The notes: generated by a model from the sequence alone, not told the origin. A DNA stretch of 64,000 nucleotides from Arsukibacterium sp. UBA5043 (GCA_002415085.1 DIBV01000017.1:705923-769922), one strand, 5' to 3'; counted from the stretch's first letter, positions 41,531 through 52,390 are shown. Translations and numbers: made by a program.

Positions 41531-42661
41531 CTAACCTACCAGCGCCAGTAAAATACCAGCGGCGACGGCAGATCCGATAACCCCTGCCACATTGGGTCCC
41601 ATCGCATGCATTAGCAGGAAATTATGCGGATTCGCCTGTAGCCCTACTTTATTGACGACCCGTGCCGCCATTGGCACTGCAGAAACCCCGGCCGCTCCGA
41701 TTAAAGGATTAATAGGTTGTTTAGATAACTTTGCCATTAACTTAGCCATTAACACACCGGTAGCGGTACCGATAGCAAACGCTATCGCGCCTAATATCAG
41801 AATGCCCAAAGTTTGCGTGGTCAGAAATTTATCAGCGCTAAGCTTGGAACCTACTGCCAGCCCAAGGAAAATAGTAACGATATTAATCAGTTCATTTTGG
41901 GCGGTTTTGCTTAAACGCTCCACGACCCCCGCTTCTCGCATCAGGTTACCCAGACAGAACATACCAATTAGCGGCGCTGCGGTGGGCAATAATAAAATGG
42001 TCAGTAGTATCAGCATTAATGGGAAAATAATTTTTTCCCGTTTACCCACCGAACGCAGCTGGGTCATCTGAATTTCCCGCTCTGCTTTACTGGTCAGGGC
42101 TTTCATAATAGGCGGCTGAATAATCGGTACTAGTGCCATATAGGAATATGCAGCAACAGCGATAGCCCCAAGTAAGTCAGGTGCCAGCTTCGATGCCAGG
42201 AAGATTGCGGTCGGGCCATCGGCACCACCAATAATCGCAATAGCGGAAGCTTCTTTTAAGGTAAAACTTAACCCTGGTACCCAATTCAACGCAATGGCAC
42301 CAAACAGCGTGGCAAAAATACCAAATTGAGCGGCAGCCCCTAAAAACAGCATTCTTGGATTGGCAATTAAGGCACTGAAATCGGTCATGGCTCCCACGCC
42401 CATAAAAATCAACAGCGGGAAGATGCCAGTACCAATCCCGACTTCATAAATCATATACAGCAAGCCACCCGGCTCACCCATGCCGGCCAGTGGAATATTG
42501 GTTAAAATAGCTCCAAAGCCAATTGGCAACAGCAGCAAAGGCTCGAATCCGCGGGCAATGGCAAGATACAACAGCAAAAAGCCCACCAGCATCATCACTA
42601 CCTGGCCAACTGTAAAATGCACGATCCCGGTTGAAGCAATCAGGGTATTAAGCGCGTCCAT
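41531..42661 (-). CDS. oadB: Sodium-pumping oxaloacetate decarboxylase, beta subunit
   Basis: 376 residues, the shorter form of the beta subunit, with about nine membrane helices. It performs the decarboxylation of carboxybiotin coupled to Na+ export. Family stretches include [22 protein letters not shown], the Asp-bearing [17 protein letters not shown] and [18 protein letters not shown]. It is last in the oadG-oadA-oadB operon, 23 bp after oadA, with AAGGA before the start. Confidence 0.95.
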   Translation of the reverse strand: MDALNTLIASTGIVHFTVGQVVMMLVGFLLLYLAIARGFEPLLLLPIGFGAILTNIPLAGMGEPGGLLYMIYEVGIGTGIFPLLIFMGVGAMTDFSALIANPRMLFLGAAAQFGIFATLFGAIALNWVPGLSFTLKEASAIAIIGGADGPTAIFLASKLAPDLLGAIAVAAYSYMALVPIIQPPIMKALTSKAEREIQMTQLRSVGKREKIIFPLMLILLTILLLPTAAPLIGMFCLGNLMREAGVVERLSKTAQNELINIVTIFLGLAVGSKLSADKFLTTQTLGILILGAIAFAIGTATGVLMAKLMAKLSKQPINPLIGAAGVSAVPMAARVVNKVGLQANPHNFLLMHAMGPNVAGVIGSAVAAGILLALVG

Positions 42662-42684
42662 GTAAATTCCTTAAGCCGGTAGTA

Positions 42685-44466
42685 CTACTCATAACTAATC
42701 AGCACGTCGCCAGTACTGACTGAATCACCCGCCGCGATATGAATATTAGCGATGACACCATCGGCAACAGCCCGCACTTCAGTTTCCATTTTCATCGCTT
42801 CCATAATGATCACCACGTCGCCCCGCTTGACCGTCGCGCCAACTTTAGTGGTAATTTTCCAGATATTACCGGCAAGCGGTGCATTCAGGGTCGCGCCGCC
42901 GGTAACCGAAGCACTGCCTGGAATGTTCTCTGAAACCACAGGCTTAATGCTGTTTAGCTCGCCACTGGGCGCCACTTCAACTTCATAAGCCTTACCGTCT
43001 ACCCTGACACTGTATGCAGCCGGACCGGAGGTTGCCGTTTTAGGCTTGCCGGACGCCTTACCAGTAGCTTCTTCTTCCTCTTCCGGAGCCGGTTCAAATG
43101 CAGCCGGATTATTACGGTTTTTCAAAAATTTCAGACCCACTTGTGGGAATAAGGCATAGGTCAGTACATCGTCGATGGTATCTTTCGCTAAATCAATGGA
43201 CTCGGCTTTGGCGATATCAAGCAACTCGCTATTGAGCTTATCAAGCTCAGGCTCAAGTAAATCAGCGGGCCGGCAAGTTATCGGTTTGGCACCATCCAGC
43301 ACTTTCTGTTGCAGTTCCTGATTAACCGGGGCCGGGGTTGCACCATATTCGCCTTTGAGCACACCGGCAGTCTCTTTGGTGATACTTTTATACCGTTCAC
43401 CCGTTAATATATTCAACACTGCCTGGGTGCCAACAATTTGCGAGGTGGGTGTCACCAGGGGTAAAAAGCCTAAATCTTCCCGCACTCTGGGGATTTCTTT
43501 GAGCACCTCATCCAGTTTATCCAGCGCGCCCTGTTCTTTTAACTGGCTTTCCATGTTTGTTAACATGCCGCCGGGTACCTGCGCCAGTAAAATCCTGGCA
43601 TCGACGCCTTTGAGTGAACCTTCAAAACGGGCATATTTTTTCCGCACATCGCGGAAATACGCTGCAATTTCGGCCAACAATTCCAGGTTAAGACCAGTAT
43701 CACGTTCAGTACCTTCGGTAATCGCAACCATGGTTTCGGTAGCGCTATGGCCGTAGGTCATGCTCATTGATGAAATAGCGGTATCCAGCATATCAATACC
43801 GGCGTCAATCGACTTCTGATAGGTGGCAGTGCTCAGGCCGGTGGTAGCATGGCATTGCATTGCCAGTGGAATATTAGTCGCCTCTTTGATCCGGGTCACT
43901 AACTCCTCTGCCACATAGGGCTTCAGCAAGCCGGCCATATCTTTAATAAAGATAGAATCACAGCCCATGTCTTCTAACTGGCGGGCCATATCAACCCACA
44001 TGTCGATAGTATGCACGGGGCTGACGGTGTAAGAAATAGTGCCCTGGGCATGCGCACCAACACTAATGGCTGCCTGTACGGCGGTTTGCAGATTGCGGAT
44101 ATCGTTCATTGCATCGAAAATACGGAACACATCCACACCATTAGCATGGGCCCGCTCGACAAAAGCTTTCACGACATCATCGGCATAATGGCGATAACCC
44201 AGTAAATTCTGGCCGCGCAGCAACATTTGCTGCTTGGTATTGGGCATCGCTTTTTTCAGCTCACGGATCCGATGCCACGGATCTTCACCAAGATAGCGAA
44301 TACAGGAGTCAAATGTAGCGCCTCCCCAGGATTCCATTGACCAATATCCAACCTGATCAAGTTTGCTGGCAATAGGTAACATATCTTCCAGACGCAGGCG
44401 GGTAGCCAGTAAAGACTGATGCGCATCGCGCAACACTAACTCAGTTAATAATAAAGGCTTCGACAT
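42685..44466 (-). CDS. oadA: Oxaloacetate decarboxylase, alpha subunit (biotin carboxyl carrier)
   Basis: 593 residues. The N-terminal carboxyltransferase domain starts [19 protein letters not shown] and contains [12 protein letters not shown] and [16 protein letters not shown] linker rich in Glu, Ala and Pro (about 465-500) leads to the biotinyl domain with [11 protein letters not shown], whose Lys carries biotin. It moves the carboxyl group from oxaloacetate to biotin, which the beta subunit then decarboxylates. 12 bp separate it from oadG upstream. Confidence 0.97.
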   Translation of the reverse strand: MSKPLLLTELVLRDAHQSLLATRLRLEDMLPIASKLDQVGYWSMESWGGATFDSCIRYLGEDPWHRIRELKKAMPNTKQQMLLRGQNLLGYRHYADDVVKAFVERAHANGVDVFRIFDAMNDIRNLQTAVQAAISVGAHAQGTISYTVSPVHTIDMWVDMARQLEDMGCDSIFIKDMAGLLKPYVAEELVTRIKEATNIPLAMQCHATTGLSTATYQKSIDAGIDMLDTAISSMSMTYGHSATETMVAITEGTERDTGLNLELLAEIAAYFRDVRKKYARFEGSLKGVDARILLAQVPGGMLTNMESQLKEQGALDKLDEVLKEIPRVREDLGFLPLVTPTSQIVGTQAVLNILTGERYKSITKETAGVLKGEYGATPAPVNQELQQKVLDGAKPITCRPADLLEPELDKLNSELLDIAKAESIDLAKDTIDDVLTYALFPQVGLKFLKNRNNPAAFEPAPEEEEEATGKASGKPKTATSGPAAYSVRVDGKAYEVEVAPSGELNSIKPVVSENIPGSASVTGGATLNAPLAGNIWKITTKVGATVKRGDVVIIMEAMKMETEVRAVADGVIANIHIAAGDSVSTGDVLISYE

Positions 44467-44478
44467 GCCAGCTTCCTC

Positions 44479-44721
44479 TTATTTATGTTGTTGGCGATAT
44501 TGGTGCACTGCAGCACTGATAGCCGCAACGACCGCAGGTGAAACACCCTGCGTTGCTGACTCGGTTTTGCCACCCTGGTTTGCAACCTTGGCAGGCGAAT
44601 AACGCCGCAGTAAGCTGCTCATCGCGTTCATTAGCAACACCAGCAGTAGTAAAAAAGTAAACACACTTACCATTCCAATCACCATTAACGTGGCTGATTC
44701 GAGTAATAAATCAGTTACCAT
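44479..44721 (-). CDS. oadG: Oxaloacetate decarboxylase, gamma subunit
   Basis: 80 residues: one membrane helix (about 10-34) and a short polar tail ending HQYRQQHK, typical of OadG, which assembles the complex and binds zinc. AAGGAG lies upstream of the ATG. It opens the oadGAB operon; the promoter should lie in the 236-bp gap 44722-44957, where no convincing gene was seen. Confidence 0.92.
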   Translation of the reverse strand: MVTDLLLESATLMVIGMVSVFTFLLLLVLLMNAMSSLLRRYSPAKVANQGGKTESATQGVSPAVVAAISAAVHQYRQQHK

Positions 44722-44957
44722 CTGCGTGTTCTCCTTTTCTGGCCTGTGTTTTCAGGCAGCCAGTGTTTCATGACAATAAAACCAATGCAAACAGCATAGT
44801 TTAGCCTTTGCCTGTTTACCGTGTTTCGTAACCGCATTATGGCGCCAAGCACGCCGGCTGAATAATAATCCTGCGTGATGCCAGCCATTTCGGCTGCGAA
44901 TCAACAAAGACTTGTTAACGTCTAGCCGTCCAGAAAGATACCTTGAAGCCATACGGA

Positions 44958-45524
44958 TTACAAGTATTGCTGCTTGAGATCCAACATCAGGTCATCGACT
45001 AATTGTTGCCAGCCCGCGCTTAACGCACTAACCATGGCCGGATAACCGTCCGCGGTTAAAGGCTGCTGATAGCTAAAGCTTCGGGTAGCACGATTATCGC
45101 CAGAAAGCAGCGTGTAATAACCACTAATCACGGCAACGCCATTATCCTGCGCATGAAACCGATCAATGATCAGCTGCAGCCGCATATCAGCGGCGTTGCT
45201 AACCGGGGTCAGCTGCACCACTGGTAACCTTGCCTGCAATTGTTCAGCCAGTAAACGATACATTTGCTGATCCAGCGCATCAGCCCACAAATGGCGACTG
45301 GCAATAACCAGTTCTACGTCTGAGCGCTGCATCACCAGGCCCGCACCATTTAAGTAATTTGCGACCATAACCGGTTGCAGGTGCAGGCTATATTCAGGTT
45401 GCAGCCGCTCGGCAGGATTAGCGCGCGGCGATTGCGACGTACTAAGCTGATAATAGCTTACCGGCGGTGGGCTGCTACAGGCAACTAAACCGATCACAAT
45501 CAGCATCGTCAATAATAATTTCAT
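44958..45524 (-). CDS. pqiC: PqiC-family outer-membrane lipoprotein
   Basis: 188 residues with lipobox GLVAC (Cys16). SSPPPVSYYQLS after the Cys and QLQARLPVVQLTPVSNAADMRL fit the PqiC/YmbA ABC-transport auxiliary family. In E. coli it caps the PqiB tube at the outer membrane, forming a lipid path across the periplasm. Its start overlaps the pqiB stop codon by 4 nt (ATGA). Confidence 0.9.
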   Translation of the reverse strand: MKLLLTMLIVIGLVACSSPPPVSYYQLSTSQSPRANPAERLQPEYSLHLQPVMVANYLNGAGLVMQRSDVELVIASRHLWADALDQQMYRLLAEQLQARLPVVQLTPVSNAADMRLQLIIDRFHAQDNGVAVISGYYTLLSGDNRATRSFSYQQPLTADGYPAMVSALSAGWQQLVDDLMLDLKQQYL

Positions 45525-47194
45525 GGTCTGGCTTTCCTTGGTTCAGGTTCTGGCTTATCACTGGCGTTAAATATTAGCGAGTTACTTTGTTGGTTCAGGG
45601 TTTTAATCACCGGCTGCAGTTCCCTTAATACTTGTTCAAGCGCCTGTAAATTAGCATTAACACTGCCATATGCCGCCCCTTCAGGGCTAAAGCCCTGCAA
45701 GGTATCCCTTAGCTGTTGCAGGCTAAGCTGAATATCTGCCGGCAGCTGTTGCAGCTGTGGCTGATCTACCAGTGCTTGCATGCTAACCATCAGTTGCTGG
45801 GCGTTGTGCATAACCTCATTGGTCGCCGCGAGGGTTTGCTCTCCCTGCGCCAGCATCGATTCAACCGGTAAGTTATTAATTTTATCCAGTGCCATCAACA
45901 GTTTTTGTTCCATATTGCTAAAACCACTGCGGGCTGATGGCAGCGCCGGATAGCCCACGGATCGGCTTAATTGCAGCTGGTCGTTAAATAGCTGTTGTCT
46001 TGCTTTGTCCTGACGCCAGCTGCCATTCATATCAAGGTCTATATACAAGGCGCCGGTAATTAAATTGCCGGTTTTTAATACGGCATGCAAACCATCATCT
46101 ATTGCTCGCTGCAATTCAGCATCAAGCTGTGACACATTTAGTTTTTCATACAACCGGGCCGACTCGATCCGAATAAGAACCGGAACGCCTTGTTGCAAAG
46201 ACACTTCAAACGGTTTATCGATAGCAAAGAAAAAAGGCACCGTCGCCACGGTACCGACCCTCACCCCACGATATTCCACCGGCGCCCCTGCTTTCAAGCC
46301 ACGTACCGATTCGTCGAAAAACACCAGATATTCAATAAATTGGCTATACAGGCCCTCTTGAATACTTTGTTTATCCGGAAACAATTGAAATTCAGCACCA
46401 TCGGCTACCTGCTCACCGGCTGGCCAGCCGTCCATTAAGTCAAAACTGACACCACCGGTTAGCAGCGTGGTTGCAGAACCAATATCAACACTTAACCCCT
46501 CTGCAGACAAATCAAAAGCCAGGCCACTGCTTAACCAAAATCGGATATTGTCTGTCACCAGCTGATCATAGGGTTCCCGGATATACAGCTGAAACGTAGT
46601 ACTGCGCTGCGACACATTAAACTCACTCAACTCCACCGTCCCTACTTCATAACCCCGGTACAATACCGGGTCACCTACCGCGAGGCCGGTGGTGTCCGCA
46701 GAATTTAAATTAACCCGCACGCCAGGGGCATCGGCCGGCGCAACCGGTGGTGAATTTAATAACGGATGGCTCAGCTGAGTTTCGCCGGTGTCACCCGGTT
46801 GCAGTTCAATATATACTCCGGACAACAAGGTATTGAGCCCGGTGACTCCGCCGCGCCCAACCTGAGGCTTTACTACCCAGAATTGTGAACCTGCATTGAG
46901 CAGCGGCGACATATTCGGTTTCATCCTGGCCTGGATTAAAACCTGGGTTAAATCTTCGCTTAATTCAACCGACACTACCTGGCCGACATCGACACTCCGA
47001 TTCTTGATCTGCGTTTTACCCGCCACGATCCCTTCGGCATCTTCAGCAATCAGCAGTAACATTACCCCCTGATGCTGAAAGTGACTAAACAACATCCACA
47101 GACCAATTAATACTGCCGCTATCGGCACCACCCAGATAGGGGACCACTGTTTAATAACCCTGACATTAGCCTTAACCTGTGCCGACTCAGTCAC
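45521..47194 (-). CDS. pqiB: MCE-domain protein PqiB
   Basis: 557 residues. One membrane helix (about 19-38) is followed by three MCE/MlaD repeats (starting near 40, 155 and 285), seen in GVMLLLIAEDAEGIVAGKTQIK, GVRVNLNSADTTGLAVGDPVLY and LVFFDESVRGLKAGAPVEYRG (each a strand-turn-strand with GLxxGxPVxYRG). A long helical tail ends the protein. It forms a tube across the periplasm for lipid transport. The start is GTG, overlapping the pqiA stop codon by 4 nt. Confidence 0.94.
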   Translation of the reverse strand: MTESAQVKANVRVIKQWSPIWVVPIAAVLIGLWMLFSHFQHQGVMLLLIAEDAEGIVAGKTQIKNRSVDVGQVVSVELSEDLTQVLIQARMKPNMSPLLNAGSQFWVVKPQVGRGGVTGLNTLLSGVYIELQPGDTGETQLSHPLLNSPPVAPADAPGVRVNLNSADTTGLAVGDPVLYRGYEVGTVELSEFNVSQRSTTFQLYIREPYDQLVTDNIRFWLSSGLAFDLSAEGLSVDIGSATTLLTGGVSFDLMDGWPAGEQVADGAEFQLFPDKQSIQEGLYSQFIEYLVFFDESVRGLKAGAPVEYRGVRVGTVATVPFFFAIDKPFEVSLQQGVPVLIRIESARLYEKLNVSQLDAELQRAIDDGLHAVLKTGNLITGALYIDLDMNGSWRQDKARQQLFNDQLQLSRSVGYPALPSARSGFSNMEQKLLMALDKINNLPVESMLAQGEQTLAATNEVMHNAQQLMVSMQALVDQPQLQQLPADIQLSLQQLRDTLQGFSPEGAAYGSVNANLQALEQVLRELQPVIKTLNQQSNSLIFNASDKPEPEPRKARP

Positions 47195-48519
47195 TTTATC
47201 TTTCCTTCTGCTTGTCTATATTGGACGGCTTTCGCCGCCGGCTGCTGATTATCCCATAACAAGCGGGGATCAAAACTTACCGCTGCCAGCATGGTAGTAA
47301 TCACTACCGCTGCAAATACCAGCGCGCCAATACCCGGATAAACACTGGCCAGCAAGCCAAAGCGCACCAATGCCGCCATAAACGCTACTACGAGCACATC
47401 TACCATCGACCAGCGGCCAACCCAGTCAACCAACCGGTAGATATTACCACTATGTTTTGCGCCAGCATGCCTGGGCTTAGCCGCCAGGTAACACAGCCAG
47501 AACATCAGAACTATTTTAATAATTGGAATAACCACACTGGCCAGAAAGATAATAATCGCTACCGGATATTCGCCATCCTGCCACATCATAAAAAAACCGC
47601 TAATTATCGTTGAATCCGTAACATCGCCAAATGACACAGTGCGCATTATCGGTAACATATTGGCCGGTATATAAAGCACGCAGGCTGTAATAAGTAAGGC
47701 CAGAGTTTTCTGTATACTGGCTGGCAAGCGAGCGGTTACCTTAGTGTGACAACGGCTACAATGGCGTTGGCGCAGCGGCACCACCGCGGTACAACAATGA
47801 CATAGTTTCAACTGCTGGTCCAAACCCGTGCTGCCCGCAGTGACTTCTGTATCAGGTTGCGGACTGGGTGCGATACTGGCCCACAGCGCATGGCGATCCA
47901 GCACCTGAAAAGTCCGCAAATGTAATAAACAAAACAGACAAAAAGCCCAGAAGCTCATCCCCAGCGAAATTTCTGCCGTCGCCACCAGCTTCACAAAGCT
48001 AATTAACAAGCCCATCAGAAATATATCAACCATACTCCAGGGTTTGAGCATAAAAAGCACCCTGGCTACCCAGATACGGGCAGGTAAATGATAACGCATA
48101 CCAAGTTTCAGATAGATAATTGCCAGCATACAAAAGGCTGGAACCGCCTGAATAAATAGCCAGATTAATATGGCCAATACTTGCTGGTACTCGGTAAAAA
48201 GCACCGCTGAGGTATCAAAAAAATGAATTTCACTGCGATTACCGGCCAGCGCCATACTGACAAAGGGAAACAAGTTAGCGAGTAACAACATCAACAACGC
48301 TGACGCCGCGTACAGCGCCGGGCGCAGAATCGGATTAGGTTGACGGGCATCCAGCTGATGCTGGCACCGCAGACAATGCGCTTGTTCACCCGCTGCCAAA
48401 ACGGGCAGATACTGCAGTAAATCACAATGTGGACACAAAACCAGCTCGTCCTGCCGCGGATCTGCTACCTGATCCGGACAATGGGTCTGACGTGCTGATA
48501 AGGTGGCAGTTGTGTTCAC
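47191..48519 (-). CDS. pqiA: Paraquat-inducible membrane protein PqiA
   Basis: 442 residues, two homologous halves each with a zinc-ribbon-like CxxC pair (CPHCDLLQYLP with CLRCQ, then CHCCTAVVP with CSRC) and four membrane helices. It is the inner-membrane component of the Pqi system. In E. coli pqiABC is induced by redox-cycling agents, but no SoxR/SoxS site was recognised here. The start is GTG after AGGG. First gene of the pqiABC operon. Confidence 0.93.
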   Translation of the reverse strand: MNTTATLSARQTHCPDQVADPRQDELVLCPHCDLLQYLPVLAAGEQAHCLRCQHQLDARQPNPILRPALYAASALLMLLLANLFPFVSMALAGNRSEIHFFDTSAVLFTEYQQVLAILIWLFIQAVPAFCMLAIIYLKLGMRYHLPARIWVARVLFMLKPWSMVDIFLMGLLISFVKLVATAEISLGMSFWAFCLFCLLHLRTFQVLDRHALWASIAPSPQPDTEVTAGSTGLDQQLKLCHCCTAVVPLRQRHCSRCHTKVTARLPASIQKTLALLITACVLYIPANMLPIMRTVSFGDVTDSTIISGFFMMWQDGEYPVAIIIFLASVVIPIIKIVLMFWLCYLAAKPRHAGAKHSGNIYRLVDWVGRWSMVDVLVVAFMAALVRFGLLASVYPGIGALVFAAVVITTMLAAVSFDPRLLWDNQQPAAKAVQYRQAEGKIK

Positions 48520-48623
48520 GGGTTACCCTGAGCTGCTGTGTTAAAGGTAATAGTGTGACAAAGTTACCTTATATAATCAGCAGTATATAACACTTTGCAG
48601 ATAAGCAGAGGCTGAACGAAAAG

Positions 48624-48657
48624 AAAAAACCCGCTAAGGCGTTAGCCGTAGCGGGTT
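48624..48657 (-). terminator. Distal copy of the tRNA-Arg terminator
   Basis: AACCCGCTA and TAGCGGGTT with an inner GGC/GCC pair form a strong stem, followed by TTTTTT on the minus strand. It is a duplicate, with one mismatch nearby, of the hairpin at 48815-48844. Confidence 0.8.
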
Positions 48658-48666
48658 CTTCGTATA

Positions 48667-48685
48667 TGGTGGACGCAGGAGGATT
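48667..48685 (-). pseudogene. tRNA-Arg 3' remnant
   Basis: These 19 bases match the CCA end, acceptor strand and T-arm start of the intact tRNA-Arg copies exactly, and then the match stops. It belongs to a duplicated block (48625-48685 and 48812-48872) with the terminator hairpin. The rest of the tRNA is replaced by unrelated sequence. Confidence 0.85.
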
Positions 48686-48811
48686 GCAGGCGGCTATCCT
48701 GCCGCCTGCCCTTCGGGCCAGCTGAAGCTGTGCCAATTTGCTCCCGGCAAATTGGTCGAACCTTACGGAGCTTCTCAACCACCTGCGTCAGGCAGCATAA
48801 TGTGAGTATAA
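48686..48811. repeat. Hairpin-rich block replacing the tRNA-Arg body
   Basis: Consecutive inverted repeats are GCAGGCGGC/GCCGCCTGC (48686-48709), GCCC-TTC-GGGC (48708-48718) and CCAATTTG/CAAATTGG (48733-48755). No coding function is supported. Such clustering suggests a mobile REP-like or similar repeat element; only one copy is in this window. Confidence 0.55.
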
Positions 48812-48814
48812 AAA

Positions 48815-48844
48815 AACCCGCTAAGGCGTTAGCCGTAGCGGGTT
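48815..48844 (-). terminator. Terminator of the tRNA Ser-Arg-Arg operon
   Basis: The same stem as the distal copy (AACCCGCTA/TAGCGGGTT), 10 bp after the CCA end of the last intact tRNA-Arg and followed by TTTTTT on the minus strand. Confidence 0.85.
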
Positions 48845-48853
48845 GTTCGTATA

Positions 48854-48930
48854 TGGTGGACGCAGGAGGATTCGAACCTCCGACCGCTCGGTTCGTAGCC
48901 GAGTACTCTATCCAGCTGAGCTATGCGTCC
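48854..48930 (-). tRNA. tRNA-Arg (ACG), second copy
   Basis: 77 nt with encoded CCA. The anticodon is ACG in GGCTACGAACC; the body is very close to E. coli argV. Acceptor GGACGCA pairs with TGCGTCC. Confidence 0.97.
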
Positions 48931-48969
48931 TTGGGGTATTACACTATCTGATCTGTATTCTTTTATAGA

Positions 48970-49046
48970 TGGTGGACGCAGGAGGATTCGAACCTCCGAC
49001 CGCTCGGTTCGTAGCCGAGTACTCTATCCAGCTGAGCTATGCGTCC
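48970..49046 (-). tRNA. tRNA-Arg (ACG), first copy
   Basis: 77 nt, identical by eye to the copy at 48854-48930. It lies 14 bp after the tRNA-Ser gene. Confidence 0.97.
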
Positions 49047-49060
49047 GCTCTATAAAAAAA

Positions 49061-49150
49061 TGGCGGAGAAAGAGGGATTCGAACCCTCGATAGAGTTTCC
49101 CCTATACACCCTTAGCAGGGGTGCGCCTTCAGCCACTCGGCCATTTCTCC
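49061..49150 (-). tRNA. tRNA-Ser (GCU)
   Basis: 90 nt with the long variable arm of serine tRNAs. The anticodon loop is CTGCTAA with GCT; CCA is encoded. It heads the Ser-Arg-Arg cluster downstream of csrA, as serV-argV do in E. coli. Confidence 0.96.
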
Positions 49151-49166
49151 GCTCTGTGTTGCGGCG

Positions 49167-49197
49167 TGTATATTAATGTCTCAGGAAAATAAGTCAA
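49167..49197 (-). promoter_or_regulatory. Possible promoter of the Ser-Arg-Arg tRNA operon
   Basis: On the minus strand TTGACT (49197-49192) and TATACA (49172-49167) are separated by 19 bp, longer than ideal; the downstream CGCCGC is GC-rich. Position fits the tRNA operon. Confidence 0.4.
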
Positions 49198-49313
49198 ACA
49201 ATTTTTAGGACAGTAAAGTCTGTTTGCCGACCTTTTAAACAATTCGCTCAATATTTACCGGCTATTGATTAAAACAGGCTGTTTTTGGCTACCAGCATCC
49301 TGCCGGTATTTTT

Positions 49314-49514
49314 TTAATTGGTTTCGTTAAAGTCACCACCAGAGGTATCTTTTTCTGCCTGGATCCGCATATAAATTTCTTCACGATGGACAGACACTTC
49401 CTTTGGTGCGTTAACTCCAATCCGAACCTGATTTCCTTTCACCCCTAACACGGTCACAGTGACTTCGTCACCGATCATCAGAGTCTCACCAACCCTACGG
49501 GTAAGAATTAGCAT
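49314..49514 (-). CDS. csrA: Carbon storage regulator CsrA
   Basis: 66 residues. The small dimeric RNA-binding protein regulates translation and stability of mRNAs with GGA motifs. [35 protein letters not shown] and [10 protein letters not shown] are fully conserved. AAGGAGC precedes the ATG. It lies downstream of alaS, as in most gammaproteobacteria, with a 244-bp gap that may hold its own promoters and two hairpins (around 49656-49672 and 49710-49735). Confidence 0.98.
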   Translation of the reverse strand: MLILTRRVGETLMIGDEVTVTVLGVKGNQVRIGVNAPKEVSVHREEIYMRIQAEKDTSGGDFNETN

Positions 49515-49758
49515 TCGCTTGCTCCTTTTCCTTGCGTTTACAGTGACCTTTCACCGTTGTTTTCGATAAAACGCCGTATAGTAACTCAGCTGGCCCCTGC
49601 TTGAAAAGCCAACTCCTGATATTTATAAAACAGCCCGGACCTGTTCTTAGCAGAGTGTAGCAACTTTGCTACCGGCCCGGGTAATTTCGCGATATAACAC
49701 AGCTTTAAGACGGCAAAGCGGCGCTTTGCTATTTTTACGCCGCAATCGCCTTGGGCGA

Positions 49759-52386
49759 TCAGCTGTTCAGTTGCTCGCTGATATGTGACTGAGCACTGCT
49801 AAGCACAGCGGGTAACGCACTGGCATCAGTCCCGCCGGCCTGGGCCATATCAGGTCTGCCACCGCCTTTGCCGCCAAGTTGCTGTGCCGCCCAGGCAACC
49901 AGTTGCCCGGCATGAACCTTAGCGGTCAGCTCGCTACTGACACCCGCTATTAAACTAACTTTAGCATCATTCACGGTAGCCAGCAGAATAACCGCCGGGC
50001 TCAGTTTATTTTTCAGCTCATCAAGCATGGTTCTTAAGCTTTTCGGATCAGCCTGCTCAACAGCGCTGATTAACACATTAACGCCTGCTATCTGCTGTAC
50101 CTGGCTTTCCAGTGACGATCCTGCCTGACTGGCCAGCTTCGCTTTCAGTTGTTCAACATCTTTTTCCAGCGCCCGGCTTTTATCCAGCGCTTGCTGCACT
50201 TTATCGGCCAAACTGAACACATCGCCTCTTAACAGCGCAGCAGCCTGTGCCGCCTGCTGCTCCAGCTGTTGAATATACTGCAGCGCCCCGTTACCGCTGA
50301 CAGCTTCAATCCGGCGGATCCCAGAGGCAATACCGGCCTCGGCCACAATTTTAAACAGCCCGATATCACCGGTCCGGCTGACATGCGTGCCACCGCACAG
50401 CTCAATCGAGAAATCGCCCATCGTCAGCACCCGGACTTCTTCATCGTATTTTTCGCCGAACAACGCCATAGCGCCAGCGGCTTTTGCTTGCTCTACCGGC
50501 ATTAACCGGGTTTGCAGCGCGTTGTTCAGCTGAATTTGCTGGTTCACCAGCAGTTCAATTTGCTGTAGCTCGCCGGCCGTAACCGCTTCAAAGTGACTGA
50601 AATCAAAGCGCAACCTATCCGGCCCAACCAGAGAGCCTTTCTGGGTAACATGCTCACCCAATATCTGGCGCAGCGCAGCATGTAATAAATGGGTAGCCGA
50701 GTGATTTTGTTTAATCGCCGCCCGGCGCTCACTGTCAATCCTGGCGGCAACTTTATCGCCGACCTGGATATCAGCTTTGGCCTGGCCCTGATGAGCGAAC
50801 GCTTTGCTCAGCTTGATAGTGTCTGCCACTTCGAACTCGCCCCCCTTGGCCAGTAGCAGCTTACCGCTATCACCCATCTGGCCGCCTGATTCAGCATAAA
50901 ACGGGGTTTGATCCAGCACCACTAAGCCACTGGCGCCGGCAGGAAGACTGTCAACCGCCTGGCCTTCACTGAAAATTTCCACCACAGTGGCATCGCCAAA
51001 TTCATGCTCATAGCCGGTAAAGGCCGTTTGCTGATGCGAGCTTAAGCTTGCATTATAATCAGCACCGAAATTAGACGCCTGCTGCGCCCGCTTGCGCTGG
51101 GCGGCCATTGCTGCTTCAAAACCCGCCTCATCTATGCTCAAATCGCGCTCGCGCGCCACATCATTGGTTAAATCGACCGGAAAACCATAAGTATCGTATA
51201 ACTTAAATACGACATCGCCCGGGATCACGGTGCCGGTCAAATTGGCCAGCTCGTCATCCAGAATAGTCAGACCGCGTTCCAGGGTTTTACCAAATTGTTC
51301 TTCTTCCAGGCGCAGCGCTTTTTCAATAACTGCCTGTTTTTCGGCAAGTTCAGGATAAGCTTCGCCCATTTGCGCTACCAAAGCGCTGACTAACTTATAG
51401 AAAAACGGGCCCGTTGCGCCAAGCTTATTACCGTGACGCACTGCCCGGCGAATAATCCGGCGCAATACATAGCCCCTGCCCTCATTAGCCGGCAACACAC
51501 CATCAACAATTAAAAATGCACAACTGCGGATATGGTCACTGACGACCCGCAGCGATTTATCGCTTAAATCGGTGGCACCGGTAATCTCTGCGGCGGCTTT
51601 GATCAGCGCGGCAAAGGTATCAATTTCATAGTTACTGTGCACGCCCTGCAGAATTGCCGCAATCCGCTCTAAACCCATACCGGTATCAATACTCGGTTTA
51701 GCCAGCGGTTGCATTTCGCCGCTGGTCTGGCGGTTAAATTGCATAAAGACGATATTCCAGATCTCGATAAAACGATCACCATCTTCTTCCGGCGAACCCG
51801 GTGGCCCACCCCAGATATGTTCACCATGGTCATAAAAAATTTCAGTGCAGGGGCCGCAAGGTCCGGTATCCCCCATTGCCCAGAAATTATCTGAGGCATA
51901 AGGCGCACCTTTGTTATCACCAATCCGGACGATTCGCGCAGCCGGCACCCCAATTTCGTTCAGCCAGATATCGTAAGCTTCATCATCAGTGGCATACACC
52001 GTAACCAGCAACTTTTCTTTGGGTAGTTTTGCTACTTCGGTTAAAAACTGCCAGGCATAACCAATAGCTTCGCGCTTAAAATAATCCCCGAAGCTGAAGT
52101 TACCCAGCATTTCAAAGAAAGTATGATGGCGCGCGGTATAACCGACATTTTCCAAATCATTATGTTTACCGCCAGCCCGCACACAGCGCTGGGCAGACAC
52201 TGCCCGGCTGTAACTGCGCTTGTCCTGGCCTAAAAACACATCTTTAAATTGCACCATTCCGGCGTTCGTGAACAATAAGGTCGCGTCATTGCCCGGGATC
52301 AGCGAACTGCTGGCAACTACCTGATGTTGTTTGCTGGCAAAATAATCGAAAAAAGCCTGCCTGATCTTGGCCGAAGTCATCGTCAT
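49759..52386 (-). CDS. alaS: Alanyl-tRNA synthetase
   Basis: 875 residues (E. coli 876). It charges tRNA-Ala and clears misacylated forms. Class II motifs are in [18 protein letters not shown] and NTGMGLER-like [13 protein letters not shown]; the editing domain has [11 protein letters not shown] and CGGTHV with zinc ligands, and the tail carries [19 protein letters not shown] lies 8 nt before the ATG. It begins 4 nt after recX. Confidence 0.98.
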   Translation of the reverse strand: MTMTSAKIRQAFFDYFASKQHQVVASSSLIPGNDATLLFTNAGMVQFKDVFLGQDKRSYSRAVSAQRCVRAGGKHNDLENVGYTARHHTFFEMLGNFSFGDYFKREAIGYAWQFLTEVAKLPKEKLLVTVYATDDEAYDIWLNEIGVPAARIVRIGDNKGAPYASDNFWAMGDTGPCGPCTEIFYDHGEHIWGGPPGSPEEDGDRFIEIWNIVFMQFNRQTSGEMQPLAKPSIDTGMGLERIAAILQGVHSNYEIDTFAALIKAAAEITGATDLSDKSLRVVSDHIRSCAFLIVDGVLPANEGRGYVLRRIIRRAVRHGNKLGATGPFFYKLVSALVAQMGEAYPELAEKQAVIEKALRLEEEQFGKTLERGLTILDDELANLTGTVIPGDVVFKLYDTYGFPVDLTNDVARERDLSIDEAGFEAAMAAQRKRAQQASNFGADYNASLSSHQQTAFTGYEHEFGDATVVEIFSEGQAVDSLPAGASGLVVLDQTPFYAESGGQMGDSGKLLLAKGGEFEVADTIKLSKAFAHQGQAKADIQVGDKVAARIDSERRAAIKQNHSATHLLHAALRQILGEHVTQKGSLVGPDRLRFDFSHFEAVTAGELQQIELLVNQQIQLNNALQTRLMPVEQAKAAGAMALFGEKYDEEVRVLTMGDFSIELCGGTHVSRTGDIGLFKIVAEAGIASGIRRIEAVSGNGALQYIQQLEQQAAQAAALLRGDVFSLADKVQQALDKSRALEKDVEQLKAKLASQAGSSLESQVQQIAGVNVLISAVEQADPKSLRTMLDELKNKLSPAVILLATVNDAKVSLIAGVSSELTAKVHAGQLVAWAAQQLGGKGGGRPDMAQAGGTDASALPAVLSSAQSHISEQLNS

Positions 52387-52390
52387 GAAA

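Noticed and set aside
44752-44952. 66-residue frame between oadG and pqiC on the minus strand
   Set aside because: No recognisable domain, no good ribosome site and unusual composition rich in Arg, Trp and His. It fills a promoter-bearing gap and is more likely chance.
48569-48778. 69-residue frame covering the hairpin block and terminator
   Set aside because: It reads through a terminator stem, a tRNA remnant and inverted repeats, so it is a by-product of repeat sequence.
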